Assembly (NCBI GenBank): GCA_021161685.1
Contig: JAGHAD010000117.1
Coordinates: 1-11,825, forward strand
Reading direction: 5' to 3'
Length of the DNA: 11,825 nt
Origin: Thermoplasmata archaeon
GTDB lineage: Archaea; Thermoplasmatota; E2; DHVEG-1; B18-G2
A program made the translations under genes and the position numbers. Shown here one piece after another: positions 1 through 6,598 of the stretch; position 1 is the stretch's first letter, and every line of letters begins with the position of its first letter. The notes beneath the pieces were generated by a model that ran no database searches, was not told the origin of the DNA, and saw only the letters and a program-made list of their open reading frames with translations.

Positions 1-18
1 GATCTAGACGGTGGAAAA

Positions 19-753
19 ATGGAAAAGACAGACAAGATGATTGCTGTTGTCTGTGTTATCATAATAATTTTGGCAGGCATAGGAATTTGGCAGAGCCTCT
101 CTTCTAGGCCAAGTGGAAAGAAAATAGAACTACCGAAAGGTTATCTGGTTACTTGGGAGAGGAAGATAGGTGCATTGCCAGACATTCAAGGAGAAGCTTT
201 GGATAGAATCATATTCAGCGATGTACCTTATACTGTAAACGTTTCAATAGACAAAGATAATTTAGAAAATATAACTTTCACATTGATCTGGGAAGATGAT
301 CATACCTATGGTTTGTTTAGAAGAAAAGGTCTCGACAAACTTACCCTTGTTATTACGGACCCGGATGGAGTGGAGATATGCAATGATACAACAGAAGGCA
401 ATGCAACGGTAACGATAAAAACGAGCACGAATTTCGTGCCAACTATAACATATATAGAGGCCAACTCTTTAGAAGAGGCGGAGAGGAAATTGGAAGAAAA
501 TTATTCTCATAAGTGGAAAGATGAACCATTTAGGATATACGTTAGCGTAAAAGTTGGGGAACCTATATTCAGACCTTTGAAAAGGTTGAGAGATAAGGGA
601 AACAACTTCACGATAAAGATAAGTTATACATACTATGAGCCAAGATTAGTTGAAGCATCATCTCATGAAGAGCTCGAGGAAATGTCGGCGCCATCGGTAA
701 ATGAGATCAAAGCCCTAGAGATGGTTTTCAAAATGGGTTGCGGAAGGGTCTAG
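19..753 (+). CDS. Membrane-anchored extracellular protein of unknown function
   Basis: I do not recognise this 244-residue protein. Residues 1-6 are short and charged, residues 7-24 form one strong hydrophobic helix (IAVVCVIIIILAGIGIW), and the rest is soluble, mostly beta-type and acidic. This suggests an uncleaved signal anchor with the body outside the cell. The body has six N-x-S/T sequons (NVS, NIT, NDT, NAT, NYS, NFT), which fits archaeal surface glycosylation. The stretch around residues 86-120, with alternating hydrophobic residues and a D-P-D-G turn, resembles an Ig-like or jelly-roll sandwich; this is inference. The ATG at 19 is supported by GGTG at 10-13, five bases upstream. The gene converges on pelota and overlaps it by four bases, so it is not in that operon. 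Any upstream partner lies outside the window. The ORF is well supported; the function is unknown. Confidence 0.8.
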   Translation: MEKTDKMIAVVCVIIIILAGIGIWQSLSSRPSGKKIELPKGYLVTWERKIGALPDIQGEALDRIIFSDVPYTVNVSIDKDNLENITFTLIWEDDHTYGLFRRKGLDKLTLVITDPDGVEICNDTTEGNATVTIKTSTNFVPTITYIEANSLEEAERKLEENYSHKWKDEPFRIYVSVKVGEPIFRPLKRLRDKGNNFTIKISYTYYEPRLVEASSHEELEEMSAPSVNEIKALEMVFKMGCGRV

Positions 754-1796
754 GAAAGTTTAAAACGCAGTAGGGCAGCTACTCCTCCCAAACCTTCTAA
801 AATTTTTCCAGCATCGTTCATGGAATTGATAATACAGAATTCTCCACCCATCTCTTTCGTCAACCTTAAAAACTTCTCTCCCTCCTCTGTTCTAGCAAAA
901 TTATCTAGTATTAAAAGTTCGGATACCGCCCCCTTTTCAAGAGCATCTAAAACTTCTTTCTTCCCATAGGTTACAGCCCCATCCTTGGAGATTTCCTCCA
1001 GAACCCTTTCTATCTTTCTCGTTTCCAACTGCACTCTATTAATTTTGCTCAACTTCTCAGCAACTCCACCTCTAAGAGCTTCGTATACTCCATTTATGCC
1101 AGCGCTCCCCGTGCCATGGACAAGAACTCTGTTAAATAAATCCCTTTCCCTTTCTTTACCATATGAGAGGAACCTATCCTTAGTAAAGCCAGGCCCAACT
1201 ATCAGTAAAGGGGTTTTTTCATCAATTATATTTTTAAGGGCGCTCAGCACCTCACCAAAGTAACTTTTTTCATCATGCGAAGAAGGATAGAGTTTGCCAG
1301 AATGACCAGAAGATATCTCCGCAAAAATTTGTATACCTGAATTCCTGATAATACCGACAACCGCACTTTCATCATCAATGGATACAAAAGCTATATTTCC
1401 CTCTCCTCTGCTCCTTACTGCTTCCTTTAACCTTTCGATATCGCTCAAACCCCATTTATCCTTAACCACCGTAAGCTCGTTAAAATTTCCAGCTTTTACA
1501 TTTATGGTGTGGTACGAACCGATATCCTGTGGCCCTTCTTCAATTATTCCATGTATCCTCAAACGATCCGAAAATTGATGAAATTCTACTTTTTCAACCC
1601 TGATTCCAAGAAACATAGGCTTTTTTTCCATTTTCTTGGATCTGAGTCTATCACTTTTCATTTCCGCAGTTCTAAAGGTCAATCCTTTAACAAGATCCCC
1701 TTTCTTTATGATGTTGTACAGATGCCACAGGTCATCCATGTTTTCAGGTACAAGTTTCACTACCCCTTTCTTGAAATCTTCATGTGTAATTTTCAT
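750..1796 (-). CDS. pelA: Pelota (Dom34 homologue), stalled-ribosome rescue factor
   Basis: Archaeal pelota (aPelota) resembles a release factor without the GGQ loop. With aEF1A it enters the empty A site of a stalled ribosome, and with ABCE1 it splits the subunits (family knowledge). The 348 residues match the usual length. Visible landmarks are the Lsm-like N-terminal domain (about 1-125, with EGPQDIGSYHTINV at 87-100), the central eRF1-type domain with GPGFTKDRF at 201-209, and the L7Ae-like C-terminal domain (about 270-348) ending GGVAALLRF. No GGQ is present, as expected. The ATG overlaps the rqcH stop codon as ATGA, and an AGGTG seven bases upstream is a good Shine-Dalgarno, so translation is probably coupled to rqcH. 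The TAG stop shares a CTAG with the convergent gene. The identification is firm. Confidence 0.95.
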   Translation of the reverse strand: MKITHEDFKKGVVKLVPENMDDLWHLYNIIKKGDLVKGLTFRTAEMKSDRLRSKKMEKKPMFLGIRVEKVEFHQFSDRLRIHGIIEEGPQDIGSYHTINVKAGNFNELTVVKDKWGLSDIERLKEAVRSRGEGNIAFVSIDDESAVVGIIRNSGIQIFAEISSGHSGKLYPSSHDEKSYFGEVLSALKNIIDEKTPLLIVGPGFTKDRFLSYGKERERDLFNRVLVHGTGSAGINGVYEALRGGVAEKLSKINRVQLETRKIERVLEEISKDGAVTYGKKEVLDALEKGAVSELLILDNFARTEEGEKFLRLTKEMGGEFCIINSMNDAGKILEGLGGVAALLRFKLS

Positions 1797-3718
1797 AGGT
1801 GCACACCTTTTGTTTTCACTACAGATACATTTCCAGGAGGTAACAACTTCTGCACAACTTCAACTTTTACATTGAACTTTTCAGATAGATGCTTTGCCAT
1901 TTCATTCTTGCCCCTCTCGCCCGGCTCCAGAATTACATACCTGTCACTCCTTCTCTCTATGGCGGTAACCGGGCCAGCCATTAGTTTTTTAACACCCTTT
2001 AAAATCACTTCACCTATTCCCATTTCCATTTTGCATCTCACGTAATTTCTCTTTCCCCTCACCACAAAAGATCCCTTTGGCAAATACTCTCCACTTTCTG
2101 GTGTTTTACTAACCTGATGTGGATAGACCCAGTACGATGTTATTTCCCCAAACTGCTTCCACGCTTTTGAATAAACGGCTGCAAACTCACAAGCCTCTTC
2201 CTTTGCTTTTTCAGTTATCTCTATCCTTTTTCCATCTATGTCCTTACTTTTAAGCACGCAGCACGGGGCTCCATGGATATCTGCGTGAACAAACAGATCA
2301 TCATCATCCATATACTTCTTGACCACAATTTCATTGCTTTTTGCATCCCTACCGCCTATCACCAGATTTCCATCACTCAAAATGCACCATCTGAACTTTT
2401 CAAACCACCATGTCCTTTCCTTTTTTTCTTCCTTTTCTTCCTTTTCCACCCTTAGGTTTTCAAGCTCTTGCTTCGTCTTTTCGATTGCTATCTTTGCCCT
2501 TTCCGCTTTTTCCCTTAGTTTTTTACTAAGCTCATAGATGTCTTCTGCATTCTTTCCAAGGCTCTTTCTTATGTTCAACTTCAATATTCTTTCTTCTCCA
2601 TCATCCTTGACCCTCACTAAAAGAATGCCCTTCTCAAGATCGATATCGTGAAATTTTTCCATCTTCCTCAGTTCTTTTAATCCCTCTTCTTTCTCTTTCA
2701 GTTTCATCACTTTTCTCGCCTTATCAAGCAAATCTTGTATGTCCTTGCAGTATATGTAAAGGAGATCTCCTTCCCTTTTCTTCCTTTCTGCTTCCTTTAA
2801 GAGATTTTTCATGCCTTCGATCTGCTGAGACAATCTTCTCTCCAAATTTTTCCTTACTTTTTCAATTTCAACCTCTTCCTTTTCCTCTTCTTGCTCCAGT
2901 AACGCCTCGAGAGCCGATAGCAGAGAATCCTTCTCTTCCGACTTATACTTCTCGTGTATCCCCAGCTTTATTGGCACAATTTCTTTACTTCCATCATCTA
3001 ACGTTACAATCCTTGGAGAAATTTTTTTGCACCTGAATAAATCCAGAATCTCCTCAAGCGCAAGATAAAGCTTATCTATCTCCTCTTCGCTAAGCGAACG
3101 AGCTTTTTTGCTTTTATCAACACCTGATTTTAGACAAATTTCCTCAGCGTAGGTTCCTCCAAGGGAAAGGTCTATGGCGAGACATCTCACTACATCTCTA
3201 TCGCTCCTCATTAAGATATCTTCAAATCCTTTCTTATCAAGTTCAAATGGATTGCATTGCTTTGGCGGGAACAGGTAAACCTCTTTTTGTTTCAAAATTC
3301 TGTGAGACCACTCCTGCCCCTTGAGAGGCATTATTATCCTTCCATCTTTATCTACAAGTACGATGTTACCATTTCTGAAAAGTTCTGCTATAAGCTTGTA
3401 AGGTTCTCTTCTTTTAACGATTTCAAATATTACTATCCTGTCAAAATCGTGCTGTTTTATTGAGTTTATCCTCCCGCCCTGCAGATATTTTCTTAGTACC
3501 ATCGCGAAGTTGCTCGGTTTTTCTGGTCTCTCAAAATCTTTAGATGTAAGAAGTACAAAGCCCCCTTCCCTTATCAGGATGAACTTTTTCCCCTTTCCTC
3601 TCAGCTTTATGAGAATATCCCTCTTACTTATCTGATATATCTTATCGATGAATCTACCAAGTATCTCCTGCAATTCATTTACAATCGTATATATATCAAA
3701 GGATGAGAGAGGCTTCAT
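1793..3718 (-). CDS. rqcH: RqcH (NFACT/NEMF/Tae2 family), ribosome-associated quality control factor
   Basis: RqcH binds the large subunit that still carries a peptidyl-tRNA after ribosome splitting, recruits tRNA-Ala and extends the stalled chain with a C-terminal alanine tail that marks it for degradation (known for bacterial RqcH; inferred here). The 641 residues comprise an NFACT-N region (about 1-200) with the conserved Asp-Arg pair at 93-94 (HDFDR), a charged coiled-coil region (about 270-430), and an NFACT-R domain beginning WWFEKFRW near 437, followed by an archaeal-type C-terminal tail. I chose the ATG at 3716-3718 because the protein then begins MKPLSSFDIYTIV, the usual family start. 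An in-frame TTG at 3737-3739 would add seven residues and overlap the CBS gene by 14 bases. The ATG lies seven bases after the CBS stop codon, and GGAG directly abuts it, which is close for a ribosome-binding site. The gene overlaps pelota by four bases. Confidence 0.94.
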   Translation of the reverse strand: MKPLSSFDIYTIVNELQEILGRFIDKIYQISKRDILIKLRGKGKKFILIREGGFVLLTSKDFERPEKPSNFAMVLRKYLQGGRINSIKQHDFDRIVIFEIVKRREPYKLIAELFRNGNIVLVDKDGRIIMPLKGQEWSHRILKQKEVYLFPPKQCNPFELDKKGFEDILMRSDRDVVRCLAIDLSLGGTYAEEICLKSGVDKSKKARSLSEEEIDKLYLALEEILDLFRCKKISPRIVTLDDGSKEIVPIKLGIHEKYKSEEKDSLLSALEALLEQEEEKEEVEIEKVRKNLERRLSQQIEGMKNLLKEAERKKREGDLLYIYCKDIQDLLDKARKVMKLKEKEEGLKELRKMEKFHDIDLEKGILLVRVKDDGEERILKLNIRKSLGKNAEDIYELSKKLREKAERAKIAIEKTKQELENLRVEKEEKEEKKERTWWFEKFRWCILSDGNLVIGGRDAKSNEIVVKKYMDDDDLFVHADIHGAPCCVLKSKDIDGKRIEITEKAKEEACEFAAVYSKAWKQFGEITSYWVYPHQVSKTPESGEYLPKGSFVVRGKRNYVRCKMEMGIGEVILKGVKKLMAGPVTAIERRSDRYVILEPGERGKNEMAKHLSEKFNVKVEVVQKLLPPGNVSVVKTKGVHL

Positions 3719-3725
3719 CTCCAAA

Positions 3726-4310
3726 TTAAGATTTCCCAATCTTTTTAAGAAGATTACCTATGTCGATCGATCTCACCAAACCAATGGGCTTCTTTCCATC
3801 GACAACTGGTAATCTAGAATGCCCGCTTTCTATCATTTTTCTCAAAGCATCGATTACATTATCTCCCTTGTTCACAAAAATCAAATCTTTGCCCATCACT
3901 TTCTTTAGCTTGGTGTTAATTTTTCTCTTCCTTCTCGCTTGGAGGGCGTCCATTTCGGTAAACACCCCGGTGAGAATACCTTCTCTGTTAATAACCCCCA
4001 AGAAATCCAAATCCCTTTCCTCCATTAACTTCTCCGCATCCTTCACAGCTTTTTCTTCATCAATGGTTTCCATTCTTCCCATTACACTATCAACTGGAAG
4101 ATATTCTAACTGCATAAAAGGGGATTTAAATTTCAGACCATAGCTAAAAGCAGCCACCAGAATAACAATAAGAGGAATCATAGATATGCTAAAAGCTATG
4201 GTTAGATCGAGATGCGACCCCTTTGATAGAAAGAGTAACAAAGATACGACTGCGGTTATGTATGCTATAGATCCAAGCGTTATGAGGATTAAATCTTTCT
4301 TTTTATTCAT
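3726..4310 (-). CDS. Two-helix membrane protein with a CBS-domain pair
   Basis: The 194-residue protein begins with two hydrophobic helices (about 9-29 and 34-57) joined by a short loop, followed by a cytoplasmic Bateman module: CBS1 about 72-122 (LPVDSVMG...GVFTEMDAL) and CBS2 about 134-188 (LKKVMGKDLIFV...GHSRLPVVDGKKPIGLVRSIDI). CBS pairs usually bind adenine nucleotides such as AMP, ATP or S-adenosylmethionine and regulate a partner, so this could be an energy or ligand sensor at the membrane; the ligand cannot be read from the sequence. No transporter, peptidase or kinase domain is fused to it. Its stop codon is seven bases from the rqcH ATG, so it is probably co-transcribed with rqcH and pelota. 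The ATG at 4308-4310 lacks a clear Shine-Dalgarno, so the mRNA may be leaderless. The domain call is firm; the role is unknown. Confidence 0.88.
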   Translation of the reverse strand: MNKKKDLILITLGSIAYITAVVSLLLFLSKGSHLDLTIAFSISMIPLIVILVAAFSYGLKFKSPFMQLEYLPVDSVMGRMETIDEEKAVKDAEKLMEERDLDFLGVINREGILTGVFTEMDALQARRKRKINTKLKKVMGKDLIFVNKGDNVIDALRKMIESGHSRLPVVDGKKPIGLVRSIDIGNLLKKIGKS

Positions 4311-4346
4311 GGCTAATAATTACAAACCTACAATAAAAACATTCTG
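4311..4346 (-). promoter_or_regulatory. Possible promoter for the CBS-rqcH-pelA genes
   Basis: This 36-base gap is the only non-coding break in the minus-strand cluster. On the minus strand it carries a T-rich TTTTATT (4332-4338) centred about 25 bases before the CBS ATG, the spacing of an archaeal TATA box to a leaderless start. The match to a TATA consensus is only partial, and read-through from the repair pair is equally possible. Confidence 0.25.
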
Positions 4347-5150
4347 TCAGAAGTAGAGTTTTTCCCTCTCGAACTTCAATCCATACCTATCACATGTTCT
4401 TTTTATCTGCTCAAAAATAAAAGGGTAGTAGTTTTTATCATCAAATAACCTTTTCTTAAACAACTTGAGCAATTCCCTTTCATTTTCAAGGGCTCTCTCT
4501 ATCGATTCCCATACCCCTTCTTTCAAATGCAAATCATCGACAATAACTATCCCCACGCCAGCATCGGCTAGCCTAGCTACAAATTCCTCAACATCCTCTT
4601 CTTCGATCGTTGGATAGAGAGGTCCGAGGAAAGCATAGGTTTTTAATTTCTTGCTGAGCTCCTTTAACGCAAAAAACCTCCTCTCAATTGGAGGAGCATT
4701 TGGCTCAAGCAGTTTTCTCTCATCATCCATCATCGTAGATATAGTTATTCCAACTTCCGCATCCTTAAACCTCTCTATCAGCTCAACATCCCTTAGTATA
4801 AGATCCGATTTGGTCTGCAGGCTTATTGGAAAATCTTTTTTTAGCAATTCTTGCAAACAGTAACGAGTTAGCTTGTATTTCTTCTCCACGTATTGATAAG
4901 GATCTGTAACGGTAGATATGCCAACAACCCCTTTTTTCTTCTTCCTTAATTCTTTGGAGAGAACGGTTGGAATATTGATTCTAACTTCTACCCATGATCC
5001 CCACTCATCTCTTGGCAAGTGAAGTACGGATGGAACGTAGCAATACCTGCATGCATGGCTGCAGCCTTTATAGGGGTTAAGGCTATAATCTATCCCAGAG
5101 AGGGCAGATGGAGAGAGTGCGCTTTTGCAATAAACCTCTTTGATTTTCAT
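4347..5150 (-). CDS. SPL-family radical SAM protein (SplB-like, COG1533 type)
   Basis: This 267-residue radical SAM enzyme has the iron-sulfur cluster motif C30-x3-C34-x2-C37 in YKGCSHACRYCYVP, followed by the family-typical STVTDPYQYVEKKYKLTR (79-96) and LQTKSDLILRD (111-121). These match the spore-photoproduct-lyase-like group. Most members of that group are uncharacterised and are not true lyases, so a DNA-lesion substrate is inferred, not shown. The likely chemistry is reductive cleavage of S-adenosylmethionine by a [4Fe-4S] cluster to a 5'-deoxyadenosyl radical. The length is that of a stand-alone core with no extra cluster domain at the C terminus. The ATG overlaps the nreA stop codon as ATGA and has AGAGGA six bases upstream, inside nreA, so the two are translationally coupled. 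The pairing with a repair protein is the best clue to its function. Confidence 0.88.
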   Translation of the reverse strand: MKIKEVYCKSALSPSALSGIDYSLNPYKGCSHACRYCYVPSVLHLPRDEWGSWVEVRINIPTVLSKELRKKKKGVVGISTVTDPYQYVEKKYKLTRYCLQELLKKDFPISLQTKSDLILRDVELIERFKDAEVGITISTMMDDERKLLEPNAPPIERRFFALKELSKKLKTYAFLGPLYPTIEEEDVEEFVARLADAGVGIVIVDDLHLKEGVWESIERALENERELLKLFKKRLFDDKNYYPFIFEQIKRTCDRYGLKFEREKLYF

Positions 5151-6424
5151 TTGAAATCCTCTATTCTCCTCTGAGTTAACGCATCCTTAAGTAATGCACT
5201 GTTCCTTATCCATCTTTCAAGAGGGATGTCCATGGTTTTTCTTATGCTTTCAAGTGCTTCTTCAAGTGTGTCGAACTTTTCATATTCCCTTTTCAATGCA
5301 GACCTAACGCTTTCCCTAACATTCCAAACCCCAACTGGCAGTATATAGCCTGGATGAGCTTCTCTCAGCACAATAACCCCCGCCTGCTTTCTTTCTCTGT
5401 TTAAAGCTTCATTGATAGCAAGCCTTGCGGCGTAATAGCAACCCCCTATTTCGGCGTATGTCTTTCTTCCTTCATAGAATTCATAGCTGTTGTACATCGA
5501 AATGTCATATCCATATGGGTTCCATGTTGTTTTTGGATACCACGCCTCTATGAGCTCGTACCTCCAGCTCGTTGGCATCATTAAAATAACCCATCTGTTA
5601 TCAAATCTCTCGAACTTATAAACCCTATACTCATTAATGATTGGATTCTCCTTTGTACGTTCTCTTAGCTCTGCACTTATGATCGAATCGACGGCAGTTA
5701 TGCTCCATCTTGTGGGAACAAATTTCCTGTGTTTCTTTTCACCGAATGCACCAACACTAAAGGCTTTCTGTATACTGCTCACGAGAACTCCTTTTTTGTA
5801 AAGCTCTAAAATCGCATCCCTCGCTTTTAAATCGGTATCATAAAACGCCTTCTCTATATTTGGTTCATACTTTGTGTTCCCTATTTCGAGTTCCTTTATC
5901 GGAGCGGTTGGGCCGTGAGGCTGAGCATGGTCATAGAAACTTATCTTTCCGGATGGTTTTTTCTCAAACTGCACTTCAGAATCTACGGGGTATTTAGAAA
6001 GAGCGAGCTCCCTCGTGTATTCTACTATCTTATTGGAGGAGTCAACATCATGAACATCAACGATGTATCTTCCCCTCACCAAATGTGATCTGAAATCAAC
6101 GAATCTGTCTATAGTTATATCATTCCATTTCTCTGGGGTGTCGATAAATGAGGTATCTCCAAGGATAGGTGGAACGAGCGGACCAATTGCAACCTTTGGA
6201 TAACCTATCCTGCCGACAAACACGCTTGGAGGAGAGGAACCTTCCAGTGCCAAAGAATTAATTTTTGTACTCACCTTTGCTTGGAAAGAAAGTCTAACCA
6301 GGATTGGACAACGATCCTTTCCACAGAGTAATTTTGTACCTCTACATATTAAGCATGGGCTCACTTTGGTTTTTTCTTGGCGAAACAGTTTTTTCTGGTA
6401 GATCTTCCGGCGCACATACACCAT
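5147..6424 (-). CDS. nreA: NreA-type archaeal DNA repair protein
   Basis: Nre proteins occur only in archaea. In Haloferax, NreA helps repair mitomycin C damage together with UvrABC and depends on PCNA (literature recalled, not checked). The 425 residues show the expected order: an N-terminal cysteine cluster likely to bind zinc (C24-x2-C27-x6-C34-x4-C39), the Nre_N region with SPPSVFVGRIGYPKVAIGPL (65-83), and the Nre_C region with AFSVGAFGEKKHRKFVPTRW (221-240) and GGCYYAARLAINEAL (327-341). The protein ends QRRIEDFK (418-425), which fits a PCNA-interacting (PIP) box, Q-x-x-I-x-x-F, with Lys in place of the second aromatic residue. The ATG at 6422-6424 has AAGGA close upstream. It is the first gene of the minus-strand cluster and is transcribed divergently from nrdJ. 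Confidence 0.93.
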   Translation of the reverse strand: MVYVRRKIYQKKLFRQEKTKVSPCLICRGTKLLCGKDRCPILVRLSFQAKVSTKINSLALEGSSPPSVFVGRIGYPKVAIGPLVPPILGDTSFIDTPEKWNDITIDRFVDFRSHLVRGRYIVDVHDVDSSNKIVEYTRELALSKYPVDSEVQFEKKPSGKISFYDHAQPHGPTAPIKELEIGNTKYEPNIEKAFYDTDLKARDAILELYKKGVLVSSIQKAFSVGAFGEKKHRKFVPTRWSITAVDSIISAELRERTKENPIINEYRVYKFERFDNRWVILMMPTSWRYELIEAWYPKTTWNPYGYDISMYNSYEFYEGRKTYAEIGGCYYAARLAINEALNRERKQAGVIVLREAHPGYILPVGVWNVRESVRSALKREYEKFDTLEEALESIRKTMDIPLERWIRNSALLKDALTQRRIEDFK

Positions 6425-6475
6425 TATTCCTTGAAGAATTAATAGTTTGTGGCATATTCAAATCGTTTTAAAGTC
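6425..6475 (-). promoter_or_regulatory. Candidate nreA promoter and leader
   Basis: Reading the minus strand toward nreA, a TATA-like CTTTAAAA lies at 6466-6473. It is about 45 bases upstream of the ATG, which predicts a leader of roughly 20 bases that includes the AAGGA ribosome-binding site just before the ATG. There is no other non-coding space upstream of nreA, so its promoter must lie in this divergent region. The TATA assignment is by eye. Confidence 0.35.
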
Positions 6476-6487
6476 GCACCTCGGCAA

Positions 6488-6503
6488 GGAAAACACTTAA
6501 ATC
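6488..6503 (+). promoter_or_regulatory. Candidate BRE/TATA promoter for the C/D sRNA and nrdJ operon
   Basis: A purine run GGAAAACA (6488-6495), acceptable as a BRE, is followed by CTTAAATC (6496-6503) as a TATA-like box. A start site about 25 bases downstream falls at 6523-6527, on the C box of the sRNA. That spacing supports a transcript whose 5' end is the sRNA. A second TTAAAT at 6511-6516 would start inside the sRNA and is less likely. Confidence 0.4.
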
Positions 6504-6519
6504 CTAAAAGTTAAATCTA

Positions 6520-6584
6520 ATCGTGATGATGAGCGAGCCCTCTCTGAGCCCCATGCTATGATGAGGATCTTGAGTTCTGATGAG
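6520..6584 (+). ncRNA. C/D box sRNA predicted to guide 2'-O-methylation of C34 in tRNA-Leu(CAA)
   Basis: All four boxes are present in order and on one strand. C is GTGATGA at 6523-6529 (overlapping ATGATGA at 6526-6532), D' is CTGA at 6544-6547, C' is ATGATGA at 6558-6564, and D is CTGA at 6577-6580. The C'-to-D guide is exactly 12 bases, the C-to-D' guide is 11 or 14 depending on the C box used, and the D'-C' spacer is 10. These are archaeal proportions for an RNP of L7Ae, Nop5 and fibrillarin. The D guide GGATCTTGAGTT is complementary to AACUCAAGAUCC, matching the common archaeal tRNA-Leu(CAA) anticodon stem-loop from position 30 to 41 (a G at 30 would pair as G-U). The fifth base before box D, G6572, faces C34, the wobble base. 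I could not identify a target for the D' guide. The terminal stem is weak. The exact ends are estimates. Confidence 0.8.
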
Positions 6585-6587
6585 GAG
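6582..6587 (+). promoter_or_regulatory. nrdJ Shine-Dalgarno, directly after the sRNA D box
   Basis: GAGGAG ends 11 bases before the nrdJ ATG at 6599. It starts one base after the D box of the sRNA (6577-6580), so the two functions adjoin. Trimming of the sRNA 3' end a few bases past the D box would cut into or just before this site. Confidence 0.5.
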
Positions 6588-6598
6588 AAAGATGTATC

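Noticed and set aside
1..4. The window opens with GATC, which could mark a Sau3AI-type clone boundary
   Set aside because: The tetramer is common by chance, the other end shows no such site, and the window may be an arbitrary slice.
1797..1808. Small inverted repeat (AGGT-GTGC-ACCT on the minus strand) covering the pelA Shine-Dalgarno
   Set aside because: A four-base stem with a four-base loop is too weak to regulate at likely growth temperatures, and the bases are explained by the last rqcH codons.
1509..2045. A 178-codon plus-strand reading frame
   Set aside because: It lies antisense across pelA and the end of rqcH, both clearly conserved. Its product is rich in Phe, Ser and Leu, as expected from the complement of purine-rich coding DNA.
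3719..3739. Upstream TTG start for rqcH, adding seven residues
   Set aside because: The family normally begins at the MKPLSSFDIY segment, and the longer form needs a rare start codon and overlaps the CBS gene. Coupled initiation there cannot be fully excluded.
6425..6598. A cobalamin riboswitch in front of the B12-dependent reductase
   Set aside because: I see no B12-box-like sequence or multi-stem core, the gap is too short once the promoter and sRNA are placed, and the C/D boxes explain the conserved-looking part.
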